A stretch of 19,373 bases of DNA from Flavobacteriales bacterium (GTDB lineage Bacteria > Bacteroidota > Bacteroidia > Flavobacteriales > BACL11), in assembly GCA_002710495.1 (NCBI GenBank), contig PAKE01000015.1, positions 13,528 to 32,900 on the forward strand. Reading direction: 5' to 3'. Of this stretch, positions 7,249 through 15,549 are shown one piece after another (position 1 is the first letter of the stretch; each line of letters starts with the position of its first letter). The notes beneath the pieces are model-generated. The model did not search any database, was not told the DNA's origin, and was given only the letters and a program-made list of their open reading frames with translations. A program made the position numbers and the translations under genes.

Positions 7249-7995
7249 TTATGTTTTTAAGGTGCTTTTTAAAAACTCTCTGTTCATCATAGATATATTT
7301 TCCAATGATATGCCTTTGGGGCACTCAACCTCACAAGCTCCTGTATTACTACAATTTCCAAAACCTTCTTCATCCATTTGCTTTACCATGTTTGACACCC
7401 TTTGACTCGCCTCTACCTTTCCTTGAGGTAACAATGCAAATTGAGAAACCTTAGCGGACAAAAATAACATTGCTGATGAATTTTTACAAGTAGCAACACA
7501 AGCCGCGCATCCAATACATGTAGCTGCGTCAAATGACTTGTCCGCATCTTCTTTTGGAATTGGCGTAAGGTTAGCGTCTTGTGTATTACCTGACGTATTT
7601 ACAGAAATATACCCTCCAGCTTGCTGGATTCTATCAAAAGCACTTCTGTCAACAACTAAATCCTTTATTACAGGCAAAGATTTTGCTCTCCACGGTTCAA
7701 TATAAATTGTGTCTCCATCATTAAATTTTCGCATATGTAGCTGACATGTTGTTACTCTCTTTTCTGGGCCATGAGCCTCTCCATTAATATATAAAGAACA
7801 CATACCACATATACCTTCTCTACAATCATGATCAAAAGCTACTGGCTCTTCTAAATTGTTTACAAGATCGTTATTTAAAATATCAAGCATTTCTAAAAAT
7901 GAGGAGTCTTTTGAAATGTTTTTTACAGTATAAGTTTTCATCACACCTTCAGAGTCTCGTTGTTTTTGCCTCCAAATCTTTAATATTAAATCCAT
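7249..7995 (-). CDS. sdhB: Succinate dehydrogenase iron-sulfur subunit
   Basis: SdhB carries electrons from the flavin in SdhA to the quinone site in SdhC through three Fe-S clusters. The ligands are all present: [2Fe-2S] Cys58, Cys63, Cys66 and Cys84; [4Fe-4S] Cys160, Cys163, Cys166 and Cys225; [3Fe-4S] Cys170, Cys215 and Cys221. The 248-residue length is normal for the type found with a single-subunit SdhC (B. subtilis/Wolinella-like). Its ATG overlaps the sdhA stop by one base (TAATG), which indicates translational coupling. Its three clusters make it a client of Fe-S assembly, such as the suf genes further right. Confidence 0.97.
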   Translation of the reverse strand: MDLILKIWRQKQRDSEGVMKTYTVKNISKDSSFLEMLDILNNDLVNNLEEPVAFDHDCREGICGMCSLYINGEAHGPEKRVTTCQLHMRKFNDGDTIYIEPWRAKSLPVIKDLVVDRSAFDRIQQAGGYISVNTSGNTQDANLTPIPKEDADKSFDAATCIGCAACVATCKNSSAMLFLSAKVSQFALLPQGKVEASQRVSNMVKQMDEEGFGNCSNTGACEVECPKGISLENISMMNREFLKSTLKT

Positions 7996-10331
7996 TATTT
8001 ATAGCTTCTTTGTTTAACTTCAATATTTTTAAACTCTAACTTTTCTCTATGCAAAACTGCATTTGAAGGATCTTCCTTATATTCCCATGCGGATACATAA
8101 GAATAATTTTCATCATCTCGTTTAGCTTCTCCTTTCTGAGGACCTTCTTTCTCTACAGACTCCTCTCGATAATGGCCTCCACAACTTTCATTTCTCTGCA
8201 ATGCGTCTATAGCGAACAACTCTCCTAATTCTAAAAAATCTAAAACTCTAGAAGCCTTCACTAACTCTGGATTCATTGAATTTTGGTTTCCTGGAATAAA
8301 TAAATCATCCCAAAATTGTTTTCTTAAATCTTGTATTTCTTTTATTGCTTTATTCAATCCCTCTTCATTTCTTGACATTCCAACATACTCCCACATAATT
8401 TTGCCAAGTTTAATATGAAAATAGTCAGCGGGCTTACTACCATTAATATTTATAAGTCTTTGTAGTTGTGCTTCAACTTTCAATTTAGCCTCTTTAAATT
8501 CAACTGTATCTGTGGAAATTTTACCTGTTCTAATCTCACTTGACAAATAATCTCCAATTGTGTAAGGTAGCACAAAATATCCATCTGCAAGCCCCTGCAT
8601 TAAAGCAGAAGCTCCTAATCTATTAGCTCCATGGTCTGAAAAATTAGCCTCTCCAATACAATAGCATCCAGGGATAGTTGTCATCAAATTATAATCAACC
8701 CAAACACCTCCCATAGTGTAGTGAACCGCTGGGTAAATCATCATTGGTGTTTTGTATGGGTTTTCGTCAACTATTTTTTCATACATCTGAAATAAGTTAC
8801 CGTACTTATCCTCAACAACCTTTTCTCCAAGAGAAATAATCTTCTCTTCCGATGGATTCTTAATTCCTAATAATAAAGCCTTTTGTTTTCCATATCTTTT
8901 TATTGAGGTTGAATAATCTAAATAAACAGCTTCTCCTGTAGAATTAACTCCAAAACCTGCATCTATCCGCTCTTTTGCTGCGCGTGATGCAACATCTCTA
9001 GGAACTAAATTTCCAAAAGCGGGATATCTTCTTTCCAAATAATAATCACGATTTTTCTCAATTATTTCAGTTGGTTTCAATTCTCCTCTTCGAATTGCTT
9101 CAACATCGTCCCTGTTTTTTGGCACCCAAATACGACCATCGTTTCTTAAAGATTCTGACATTAAGGTCAATTTTGATTGATGATCACCGCTTCTTGGAAT
9201 ACAAGTCGGATGAATTTGCGTAAAACATGGATTAGCAAAAAAAGCTCCTTTTTTATGTATTTTCCAGCCAGCCGTAACGTTTGACCCCATAGCATTTGTA
9301 GAAAGATAAAAAACATTTCCGTAGCCCCCCGAAGCAATAACAACAGCGTGAGAAGAATGTTTAGTGATTTCTCCTGTCTCTAGATTTCTAGCTATAATCC
9401 CACGAGCTTTTCCGTCAACAACAACCAAATCTAACATTTCATGCCTATTAAACATTTCAATTTTACCCTTAGCTATTTGTCGGTTCATTGCAGAATATGC
9501 ACCTAACAAAAGTTGTTGTCCTGTTTGTCCTTTAGCATAAAAAGTTCTTGAAACAAGCACTCCTCCAAAAGACCTGTTATCTAAAAGACCTCCATATTCT
9601 CTTGCAAATGGCACTCCTTGTGCAACACACTGATCAATAATATTTCCTGAAACTTCAGCCAATCTGTGAACATTAGCTTCTCTAGATCTATAATCTCCAC
9701 CTTTAATTGTGTCGTAGAAAAGTCGGTAGATTGAATCTCCATCATTTTGATAATTCTTGGCAGCGTTTATACCTCCTTGGGCCGCTATTGAATGAGCTCT
9801 TCTTGGTGAATCCTGATAACAAAACGCTTTAACATTGTAACCTAGTTCTGCCAAAGAGGCTGCGGCAGACCCTCCCGCTAATCCAGTTCCAACTACAATG
9901 ACATCAATATTTCTTTTATTAGCGGGATTAACTAATTTGATTTTATTTTTATGATTAGTCCATTTTTTTTCGATAGGTCCATCTGGCACTTTTGAATCTA
10001 AAATTAAATTGCTTTTTTCTTTCTTTGTAATCCTTTCTTCATTTATAGAAAAATCTTGTACTAATAATTTTTTTCTAATATTAAACAATTTTTTATTTTT
10101 AGCAATATAGTCAGGGTCTGTCTTTAATATTGGCAATCTTTCAGGATATTTATGCCAATCTTTATTCCAATCAACCAGCCTACATTTAATCCCACAACTT
10201 TGATTCTTTATTTTTTTCTTTTTAAGATTTTCATCAAAATACTCATACCTAATACATATCTCTACCATTGAATCTGATGTGTATTCAGACTTTGGTTTTC
10301 TGTAATTTATTGCAAATGTTAATTTCTTCAT
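7995..10331 (-). CDS. sdhA: Succinate dehydrogenase flavoprotein subunit with an extra ~107-residue N-terminal domain
   Basis: SdhA oxidises succinate to fumarate with covalently bound FAD. From residue ~110 ([14 protein letters not shown]) the sequence is a normal Bacteroidota SdhA: Rossmann motif GTGLAGG (148-154), HSIAAQGG with FAD-linking His180, substrate residues His374 (QIHPT) and His538 (HYTMGG), SESLRNDG (392-399), catalytic Arg445 (PRDVASR), and [14 protein letters not shown] (560-573). This part is about 668 residues, the usual full size. Residues 1 to ~107 are foreign to the family and resemble an integrase arm domain (separate entry). The fused frame has no stop or frameshift, starts with ATG 4 nt after the sdhC stop, and the usual SdhA start Met is missing at the junction. 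A GTG at 9987-9989 (Val115) could serve as an internal start for a near-normal 664-residue protein. The SdhA identity is certain; the form actually translated is not. Confidence 0.95.
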   Translation of the reverse strand: MKKLTFAINYRKPKSEYTSDSMVEICIRYEYFDENLKKKKIKNQSCGIKCRLVDWNKDWHKYPERLPILKTDPDYIAKNKKLFNIRKKLLVQDFSINEERITKKEKSNLILDSKVPDGPIEKKWTNHKNKIKLVNPANKRNIDVIVVGTGLAGGSAAASLAELGYNVKAFCYQDSPRRAHSIAAQGGINAAKNYQNDGDSIYRLFYDTIKGGDYRSREANVHRLAEVSGNIIDQCVAQGVPFAREYGGLLDNRSFGGVLVSRTFYAKGQTGQQLLLGAYSAMNRQIAKGKIEMFNRHEMLDLVVVDGKARGIIARNLETGEITKHSSHAVVIASGGYGNVFYLSTNAMGSNVTAGWKIHKKGAFFANPCFTQIHPTCIPRSGDHQSKLTLMSESLRNDGRIWVPKNRDDVEAIRRGELKPTEIIEKNRDYYLERRYPAFGNLVPRDVASRAAKERIDAGFGVNSTGEAVYLDYSTSIKRYGKQKALLLGIKNPSEEKIISLGEKVVEDKYGNLFQMYEKIVDENPYKTPMMIYPAVHYTMGGVWVDYNLMTTIPGCYCIGEANFSDHGANRLGASALMQGLADGYFVLPYTIGDYLSSEIRTGKISTDTVEFKEAKLKVEAQLQRLININGSKPADYFHIKLGKIMWEYVGMSRNEEGLNKAIKEIQDLRKQFWDDLFIPGNQNSMNPELVKASRVLDFLELGELFAIDALQRNESCGGHYREESVEKEGPQKGEAKRDDENYSYVSAWEYKEDPSNAVLHREKLEFKNIEVKQRSYK
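10011..10331 (-). other. N-terminal extension of SdhA resembling a tyrosine-recombinase arm DNA-binding domain
   Basis: These ~107 codons encode a lysine-rich domain starting [14 protein letters not shown]. It then has a beta strand with IRYEYFDE, a basic turn [13 protein letters not shown], the [14 protein letters not shown] segment, and a helix around [17 protein letters not shown]. The order of strand, IR strand, basic hairpin, 'GI' plus 'DW' motif and then a helix is that of the arm DNA-binding domain at the N-terminus of Bacteroidota phage and transposon integrases. No core-binding or catalytic (R-H-R-Y) part follows; the frame runs straight into SdhA through a charged linker (residues ~93-108). 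The resemblance is judged by eye. Alternatives are an unrelated basic domain or an assembly join. Confidence 0.55.
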
Positions 10332-10335
10332 ATTT

Positions 10336-11034
10336 TTAGTGTGAAAATGGATGTAAAATATTATTTAAATAGTGGAAAACAGCAACAAGCACAAAACCCG
10401 CTGGAACAGCGACTGCATAAAAATAGCTCAATTTTTTAATAATCGGAGTGGATTTCTTTGTCCTAAATCCCACAGATTGAAATGAAGATTGAAATCCATG
10501 TAATAAATGAAGAGACAAAAACAAGAATGAAAAAACATAAAGTAAAACTCTCCATAAATCATTAAATTTTATACGAATGTCATCGTAATATCTATAATGA
10601 CCATTATGCATACCAGACATATCTCCATTGATATACTTTATTGTTAATTCAGGTATCCAAAAGTCAATAAAATGCAAACAAAGAAAAGAGAATATCATTA
10701 ATCCTGTAATTATCATATTTCGACTCACCCAACTAGAATTTATATTTTTGTTAGAAAAATATTTTAGTGAAGCTTTCTTATTTTGATAATCTAAAATAAT
10801 ACCCATTAATAAATGAAAAAGAAATCCAAAAATTAAAATTGGTTGCAAGAAAAACTGAACTAGCGGGTTGGTCCCCATAAAATGAGAGATAGAGTTAAAT
10901 GTATTGCCATTATCTGGAATTAAGGAGGTTAAATTAATAACTAAATGTTGCATCAAGAAAACCATTAAAAAAAACCCAGACAAAGCCATTAAGACTTTTC
11001 TTCCAATTGTATAATATAGATAAAAATTTATCAT
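10336..11034 (-). CDS. sdhC: Succinate dehydrogenase cytochrome b subunit (membrane anchor)
   Basis: SdhC anchors SdhA and SdhB in the inner membrane, binds heme b, and passes electrons to quinone (menaquinone in this group). About five membrane helices are visible. Histidines that can bind heme lie in helices or at their ends: QHLVIN, FHLLMG, LHFIDFW and [11 protein letters not shown], a set like the di-heme single-subunit anchor of B. subtilis and Wolinella. I choose the ATG at 11034 (233 residues, starting [20 protein letters not shown]) rather than the upstream ATG at 11064, because the family begins near SIGRK and a -7 promoter element lies at 11045-11052, downstream of the earlier ATG. 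It is first in the sdhCAB operon, and the SdhA start follows after 4 nt. Confidence 0.94.
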   Translation of the reverse strand: MINFYLYYTIGRKVLMALSGFFLMVFLMQHLVINLTSLIPDNGNTFNSISHFMGTNPLVQFFLQPILIFGFLFHLLMGIILDYQNKKASLKYFSNKNINSSWVSRNMIITGLMIFSFLCLHFIDFWIPELTIKYINGDMSGMHNGHYRYYDDIRIKFNDLWRVLLYVFSFLFLSLHLLHGFQSSFQSVGFRTKKSTPIIKKLSYFYAVAVPAGFVLVAVFHYLNNILHPFSH

Positions 11035-11044
11035 AATTTTTAAG

Positions 11045-11052
11045 CAAAGATA
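11045..11052 (-). promoter_or_regulatory. Candidate sdhCAB promoter, -7 element
   Basis: Minus strand TATCTTTG followed by C is an exact TAnnTTTG match, and its last G is 11 nt before the chosen sdhC ATG, implying a leader of only about five nt. No TTG occurs at 17-23 bp upstream. It helps to decide the sdhC start. Confidence 0.45.
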
Positions 11053-11249
11053 ATAAAATAACACAATACAGGTGAAATATAATAATTATTTTAACACTAA
11101 GAAATTATATGTATTAAATATGAGTTAATTAATTTTAGGGATGTTTTTTAAAAAAATTTATACTACACTTTGTTTTCTAACACAAACTCATTTATAAAAT
11201 ATTATTATTAATAACACAATTAAAGAAAATAATTATTACTCAAATAAAC

Positions 11250-11275
11250 TTGTTCGTTCTTGATGAACAAAGAAC
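11250..11275. repeat. Nested inverted repeats upstream of the aminopeptidase promoter
   Basis: TTGTTC (11250-11255) pairs with GAACAA (11265-11270), and the interleaved GTTCTT (11256-11261) pairs with AAGAAC (11270-11275). They cover where a -33 element of the promoter at 11289-11296 would be, so they could be a repressor or activator site. Short arms make a chance origin possible. Confidence 0.3.
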
Positions 11276-11288
11276 AGGATAAATCCTA

Positions 11289-11296
11289 TATCTTTG
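11289..11296 (+). promoter_or_regulatory. Candidate -7 promoter element for aminopeptidase P
   Basis: TATCTTTG fits TAnnTTTG exactly and lies 12 nt before the ATG at 11308. It excludes the upstream TTG/ATG starts at 11260 and 11263 if used. The nearest upstream TTG (11260-11262) is 26 bp away, slightly beyond the usual -33 spacing. Confidence 0.45.
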
Positions 11297-11307
11297 TAAA
11301 AAAAAAC

Positions 11308-12585
11308 ATGAGACACGATATAATTAACAAAAATTTATTTGTAAAAAATAGAAGGTTGTTTCAAAAAAAACTGAAACAAAATACAATAGCAATATTTAAC
11401 TCAAATGATATAATGCCAACTAACGCAGATGGAACCATGCCATTTAAACAGAATAACGATTTGTTTTGGCTGTCTGGAGTTGATCAGGAAGAAAGTGTAT
11501 TATTAGTGTGCCCTAACAATAAAGAAAAAGAGATTCTTTTTTTGAAAGAAACAAGCGAACTAATTGCAATTTGGGAGGGAGCAAAACTTACAAAAAAAGA
11601 AGCTTTAAACACTTCTGGGATTTCTGCAGTTTATTGGCTTTCAGAAATGGAGGAGAAGTTAGAAGAACTTATTTCAAAATGTGATGGAATTTATTTAAAT
11701 AAAAACATTCATAGTCGCGCTGCTTCTAAAGTACAAACAAGAGATGATCGGTTTAGAAATATGATTTCAGAAAAATATAATAAAGAAATTTTAGAAGTTG
11801 CTCCTATAATGCATGAGTTAAGAGCAATAAAATCAGATACGGAAATTTCTCTGCTGCAAAACGCCTGTAATATTACTGAAAAAGGGCTTAGAAGAATTCT
11901 TCCGTTTATTAATCCTGGCGTAATGGAATATGAAATTGAAGCAGAATTAATGCACGAATTCTTAAGAAACAGATCTACTGGATTTGCTTACCAACCAATT
12001 ATTGGCTCTGGTAGAGACTCTTGTGTTTTACATTATATTGAAAATAATAAACAATGTAAAGATGGGGATATTTTACTAATGGACTTTGGTGCAGAATATG
12101 CTAATTACGCTTCTGATTTGACAAGGACTGTTCCAATAAATGGTATGTTCTCTAATAGGCAGAAAGCGGTTTACAATTCTGTTCTTCATGTAATGAAAGA
12201 AGCTACAAAAATGCTTGTTCCAGGAACAATGTTTAAAGAATACAACAAAGAGGTTGGGGAGGTCATGGAGTCAGAATTAATAAAATTAGGTTTACTTGAC
12301 AGGCATGATGTTCTAAAACAAGATCCTAAAAATCCTTTATTCAAAAAATACTTTATGCATGGTACATCACATTATTTAGGATTGGATGTTCATGATGTAG
12401 GTAATTTTGACTGGCCTATGAAAGAAGGAATGGTATTTACCTGCGAACCAGGAATTTATATTTTAGAAGAGGAATTGGGTATTAGACTAGAAAATGATAT
12501 TTTAGTAACTGCAGATGGTCCAGATGATTTAATGAAAAACATTCCTATTGAATCTGATGAAATAGAAGATCTGATGAATTCTTAA
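11308..12585 (+). CDS. pepP: Aminopeptidase P family protein (M24B, Xaa-Pro aminopeptidase)
   Basis: A cytoplasmic dimetal peptidase that removes an N-terminal residue preceding proline. With the ATG at 11308 it has 425 residues and starts MRHDIINKNLFVKNRRLFQ, as relatives do. An N-terminal AMP_N domain (to about residue 130) contains NSNDIMPTNADGTMPFKQ and WLSGVDQEES. The C-terminal pita-bread domain has all five metal ligands: Asp259 and Asp270 (LLMDFGAEYANYASDLTRT), His355 (HGTSHYLGLDVHD), Glu380 (TCEPGIY) and Glu395 (GIRLEND). The frame is open 16 codons further upstream, but that part would cover the promoter element and has no family resemblance. It diverges from sdhC and converges on thiL. 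Confidence 0.93.
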   Translation: MRHDIINKNLFVKNRRLFQKKLKQNTIAIFNSNDIMPTNADGTMPFKQNNDLFWLSGVDQEESVLLVCPNNKEKEILFLKETSELIAIWEGAKLTKKEALNTSGISAVYWLSEMEEKLEELISKCDGIYLNKNIHSRAASKVQTRDDRFRNMISEKYNKEILEVAPIMHELRAIKSDTEISLLQNACNITEKGLRRILPFINPGVMEYEIEAELMHEFLRNRSTGFAYQPIIGSGRDSCVLHYIENNKQCKDGDILLMDFGAEYANYASDLTRTVPINGMFSNRQKAVYNSVLHVMKEATKMLVPGTMFKEYNKEVGEVMESELIKLGLLDRHDVLKQDPKNPLFKKYFMHGTSHYLGLDVHDVGNFDWPMKEGMVFTCEPGIYILEEELGIRLENDILVTADGPDDLMKNIPIESDEIEDLMNS

Positions 12586-12603
12586 ATATATCCATTCAGA
12601 ACT

Positions 12604-13659
12604 CTATTTTTTTATAGGATCCCATCCTTGCGCGGTAATTGGATGAGATGTATTGTCTTTTGTTACAAAGTTGTTGCCTTCTGATTTATCGGTTACATAT
12701 CCAATAACTGTAAAATCTATATCTTTCTTTATTTTCTCATAGTGTTCTTGAGAAATTGTAAACAAAAGTTCATAGTCTTCTCCTCCATTAAGTGCACAAA
12801 AAACAGGATTCAGCTTCATCTCTTTTGCAAGATTCATTGTTGTATGATCAATCGGTAGTTTGTCTTCATAAATCGTAATCCCCACTTCAGATTGTTTTGA
12901 TAAATGCAAAACTTCTGAAGTAAGTCCGTCAGAAACATCAATCATGGATGTTGGAACTATTTTTAGCTCGTCTAATACATCAATTAGTTTTGTGCACGCT
13001 TCTGCTTTAAGTTGCCTCTCTAAAGCGTAGTCATTTCCTTGTAAGTCTGGTTGAACCCCAGGGTTTTCTAAAAATATTTCTTTCTCTCTTTTTAATATCT
13101 GAAGCCCTAAATATGCGGCTCCTAAATCTCCAGTACAAACTACTAAATCATGAATGTTTGCTCCTTTTCTGTAGCAAACTTTCTCTTTTTCTACCTCTCC
13201 AACTACAGATATAGAAATTATTAATCCGCTAGTAGATGAGGTTGTGTCGCCTCCAACTAAATCAACATTATATTTTTCGCAAGCTAAATAAATTCCTGAA
13301 TATAGTTCTTCTATTGCTTCTATTGGAAATCTGTTCGAAAAAGCAATACTCACAGTTATTTGAGTCGCCTTCCCATTCATAGCGCAAATGTCTGAAACAT
13401 TTACTGCAACCGCTTTATAACCTAAGTGTTTCAGTGGTGTATAAGATAGGTCAAAATGAATGTTTTCAACTAACATATCTGTACTTAATAACTGTAGTTT
13501 ATCTCCGGAAAAATCTAATACAGCAGCATCGTCTCCAACTCCCTTTAAACTACCTTTATTTTTACATTTATATGATTTTGTAATGTGGTCTATCAAACCA
13601 AATTCACCAAGCTCTGATACATCGGTGTTTTGTAATTTATTATCTTCAAATATACTCAT
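12604..13659 (-). CDS. thiL: Thiamine-monophosphate kinase
   Basis: ThiL phosphorylates thiamine monophosphate with ATP to give thiamine diphosphate, the last step of cofactor synthesis. The 351 residues belong to the PurM/ThiL/HypE ATP-binding fold. Diagnostic motifs are GEFGLIDHITK (18-28), GVGDDAAVLDF (40-50), STDMLVENIHFDL (59-71), AVNVSDICAMNGKA (85-98), LVGGDTTSS (134-142) and IDVSDGLTSE. The start ATG at 13659 fits the family beginning (a short acidic lead before LGEFGLI). It is transcribed away from the suf operon, with an 87-bp gap between the two starts, and converges with the aminopeptidase gene, 18 bp apart. The promoter element is so close that the mRNA may be leaderless. Confidence 0.96.
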   Translation of the reverse strand: MSIFEDNKLQNTDVSELGEFGLIDHITKSYKCKNKGSLKGVGDDAAVLDFSGDKLQLLSTDMLVENIHFDLSYTPLKHLGYKAVAVNVSDICAMNGKATQITVSIAFSNRFPIEAIEELYSGIYLACEKYNVDLVGGDTTSSTSGLIISISVVGEVEKEKVCYRKGANIHDLVVCTGDLGAAYLGLQILKREKEIFLENPGVQPDLQGNDYALERQLKAEACTKLIDVLDELKIVPTSMIDVSDGLTSEVLHLSKQSEVGITIYEDKLPIDHTTMNLAKEMKLNPVFCALNGGEDYELLFTISQEHYEKIKKDIDFTVIGYVTDKSEGNNFVTKDNTSHPITAQGWDPIKK

Positions 13660-13664
13660 GAAGG

Positions 13665-13672
13665 CAAAGGTA
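13665..13672 (-). promoter_or_regulatory. Candidate thiL promoter, -7 element almost touching the start codon
   Basis: Minus strand TACCTTTG followed by C fits TAnnTTTG, and the last G lies six nt before the A of the thiL ATG. Transcription would then begin at or within a few bases of the start codon. No -33 TTG was found at normal spacing. Confidence 0.4.
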
Positions 13673-13712
13673 TATATTTTAATTTATTTTAATTAAGAAC
13701 AATTTGTTTTTG

Positions 13713-13720
13713 TAACTTTG
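13713..13720 (+). promoter_or_regulatory. Candidate suf operon promoter, -7 element
   Basis: TAACTTTG followed by CA is an exact TAnnTTTG match, 27 nt before the sufA ATG (leader about 21 nt). It is the only such match I see upstream of the suf cluster and probably drives all seven genes. No TTG at -33 and no evident Fe-S regulator (IscR or SufR) box was recognised. Confidence 0.5.
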
Positions 13721-13746
13721 CATAAAATTAGATTAGTTCTGAAAAG

Positions 13747-14070
13747 ATGATAAATATAAGTAATCCCGCAAGAGATAGATTATTACATTTACTTGGTAAA
13801 GATAAAAAGGGACATCCCTTTGTTAGGGTGGGTGTTGAAAGTGGTGGATGTTCTGGATTAAGTTATAATTTAGACTTTGATAAAACAAAAAATGAAGATG
13901 ATGAGCTAATTGATAATAATGGCATTAAACTTTTAATTAATAAAAAGAGCTTTTTATACCTAGTTGGTACTACTTTGGAGTTTTCAGATGGACTAAACGG
14001 AAAAGGCTTTGTATTTAACAACCCTAACGCAAGCCGAACCTGTGGTTGTGGGGAAAGTTTTTCTCTGTAA
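13747..14070 (+). CDS. sufA: A-type iron-sulfur cluster carrier (SufA/IscA family)
   Basis: A small scaffold or carrier that receives Fe-S clusters and passes them to apo-proteins. The 107 residues carry the three conserved cysteines: Cys35 (SGGCSGLSY), Cys99 and Cys101 in the C-terminal TCGCGESF motif. The N-terminal ISNPARDRLLHLL and SDGLNGKGFVFNNPNA are also typical. It is the first gene of the suf operon, 12 nt before sufB. The symbol sufA is given by context; the paralogues IscA and ErpA are similar. Confidence 0.94.
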   Translation: MINISNPARDRLLHLLGKDKKGHPFVRVGVESGGCSGLSYNLDFDKTKNEDDELIDNNGIKLLINKKSFLYLVGTTLEFSDGLNGKGFVFNNPNASRTCGCGESFSL

Positions 14071-14082
14071 TATTTTATAAAA

Positions 14083-15540
14083 ATGAGTGATAAGAAAAAG
14101 CGGTCGGAAGACGAGTTATTAGAAAAAGTAACATCAACTGAATATAAATATGGGTTTACTACCGATATTGAATCGGACACCATTCCAAAAGGACTTTCAG
14201 AAGAGGTGGTTCGTATTATTTCTGCCAAGAAAAATGAACCTAGTTGGATGTTGGAATATCGATTAAATGCATATAAAGCATGGCTTGAAATGGAAGAGCC
14301 AAACTGGGCAAATGTTAACTATAAAAAACCCGATTATCAAGATGTAATTTACTATTCTGCTCCAAAACAAAAACCTGTTTTAGATAGCTTGGATGATTTA
14401 GATCCAGAAATGAAAAATACCTTTGATAAACTAGGTATTTCTCTTGAGGAGCAAAAGAAATTAGCCAATGTTGCAGTGGATATTGTAATGGATTCTGTTT
14501 CAGTAGCTACTTCTTTTAAAGAAACTTTATCAGAAAAAGGAATTATTTTCTGCTCTATTTCAGATGCAATACAAGAACATCCTAAATTAGTGAAAAAATA
14601 CTTAGGCAGCGTTGTTCCAACTAGAGATAATTTCTTTTCAGCTCTGAATTCAGCTGTCTTTTCTGATGGTTCTTTTTGTTATATCCCAAAAGGAGTGAAA
14701 TGTCCTATGGAGCTTTCAACTTACTTTAGAATAAATGAAGCAGGAACAGGTCAATTTGAACGAACACTTTTAATTGCGGACGAAGGAAGTCAAGTGAGTT
14801 ATTTAGAAGGTTGTACCGCTCCTATGAGAGATGAAAATCAGTTGCATGCTGCAGTAGTAGAATTAGTCGCAATGGATGATGCAGATATAAAATATTCAAC
14901 TGTTCAAAATTGGTATCCTGGAAATGATGAAGGTGTTGGTGGGGTCTTTAATTTTGTAACTAAAAGAGGGATTTGTTATAAAAATGCGAAAATTTCTTGG
15001 ACACAAGTAGAAACAGGATCTGCTGTAACCTGGAAATATCCTTCTTGTATTTTAAAAGGAGATAATTCTATTGGAGAATTTTTCTCAGTAGCGGTAACCA
15101 ATAATTTTCAACAAGCCGATACCGGCACAAAAATGATTCACTTGGGGAAAAATACAAAGAGTACTATTATTGCAAAAGGAATATCTGCTGGAAAAAGTAA
15201 CGGTAATTATAGGGGATTGGTTCGTATTTCAAAAGGAGCTACAAACTCCCGAAATTTTTCTCAATGCGATTCCTTATTAATGGGAGATAAATGTGGCTCG
15301 CACACGTTCCCATATATTGAAGTAAAAAACAATTCTTCCAAAATAGAACATGAAGCGACTACTTCTAAAATAGGGGAAGATCAACTATTTTATTGTAACC
15401 AAAGAGGAATAGGAACAGAACAAGCAATTGCCTTAATTGTAAATGGCTATTGTAAAGATGTTCTGAATCAATTACCAATGGAGTTTGCAGTAGAAGCACA
15501 AAAATTATTAGAAATCAGCCTTGAAGGATCAGTAGGTTAA
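14083..15540 (+). CDS. sufB: Fe-S cluster assembly scaffold SufB
   Basis: SufB is the scaffold of the SufBC2D complex on which new Fe-S clusters are built from SufS-derived persulfide. The 485 residues match the usual ~480. Key features are ARxNEPxW-like [12 protein letters not shown] (49-60), [17 protein letters not shown] with Cys244 (E. coli Cys254 position), [13 protein letters not shown] with Cys395 (E. coli Cys405 position), and EHEATTSKI (422-430), containing the acidic and His residues of the SufB/SufD interface. SufC follows after 9 nt. Confidence 0.98.
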   Translation: MSDKKKRSEDELLEKVTSTEYKYGFTTDIESDTIPKGLSEEVVRIISAKKNEPSWMLEYRLNAYKAWLEMEEPNWANVNYKKPDYQDVIYYSAPKQKPVLDSLDDLDPEMKNTFDKLGISLEEQKKLANVAVDIVMDSVSVATSFKETLSEKGIIFCSISDAIQEHPKLVKKYLGSVVPTRDNFFSALNSAVFSDGSFCYIPKGVKCPMELSTYFRINEAGTGQFERTLLIADEGSQVSYLEGCTAPMRDENQLHAAVVELVAMDDADIKYSTVQNWYPGNDEGVGGVFNFVTKRGICYKNAKISWTQVETGSAVTWKYPSCILKGDNSIGEFFSVAVTNNFQQADTGTKMIHLGKNTKSTIIAKGISAGKSNGNYRGLVRISKGATNSRNFSQCDSLLMGDKCGSHTFPYIEVKNNSSKIEHEATTSKIGEDQLFYCNQRGIGTEQAIALIVNGYCKDVLNQLPMEFAVEAQKLLEISLEGSVG

Positions 15541-15549
15541 AAATTAAAA

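Noticed and set aside
7995..10331. sdhA as a pseudogene or two separate genes
   Set aside because: The frame is continuous through the junction, all SdhA catalytic and FAD residues are intact, and no stop separates the extension from the enzyme.
10011..11034. Attachment-site repeats or other mobile-element remains flanking the SdhA extension
   Set aside because: I looked for direct repeats at the start of the extension and at the junction and saw only short AT-rich similarities that could be chance; no transposase or further integrase sequence lies nearby.
11035..11064. sdhC start at ATG 11064
   Set aside because: It would add ten residues not typical of the family and lies upstream of the -7 element at 11045-11052.
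11260..11307. Aminopeptidase P start at TTG 11260 or ATG 11263
   Set aside because: The extra 15-16 residues have no family match and would place the promoter element inside the gene; ATG 11308 gives the normal family start.
12571..12617. Possible bidirectional terminator between pepP and thiL
   Set aside because: The only pairing (CTGATGAAT with ATTCAG) needs a bulge and is AT-rich and weak, though a T7 run follows; not enough to call.
13863..14228. Long open frame on the minus strand opposite sufA and sufB
   Set aside because: Serine-rich translation with no family resemblance, fully opposite two certain genes.
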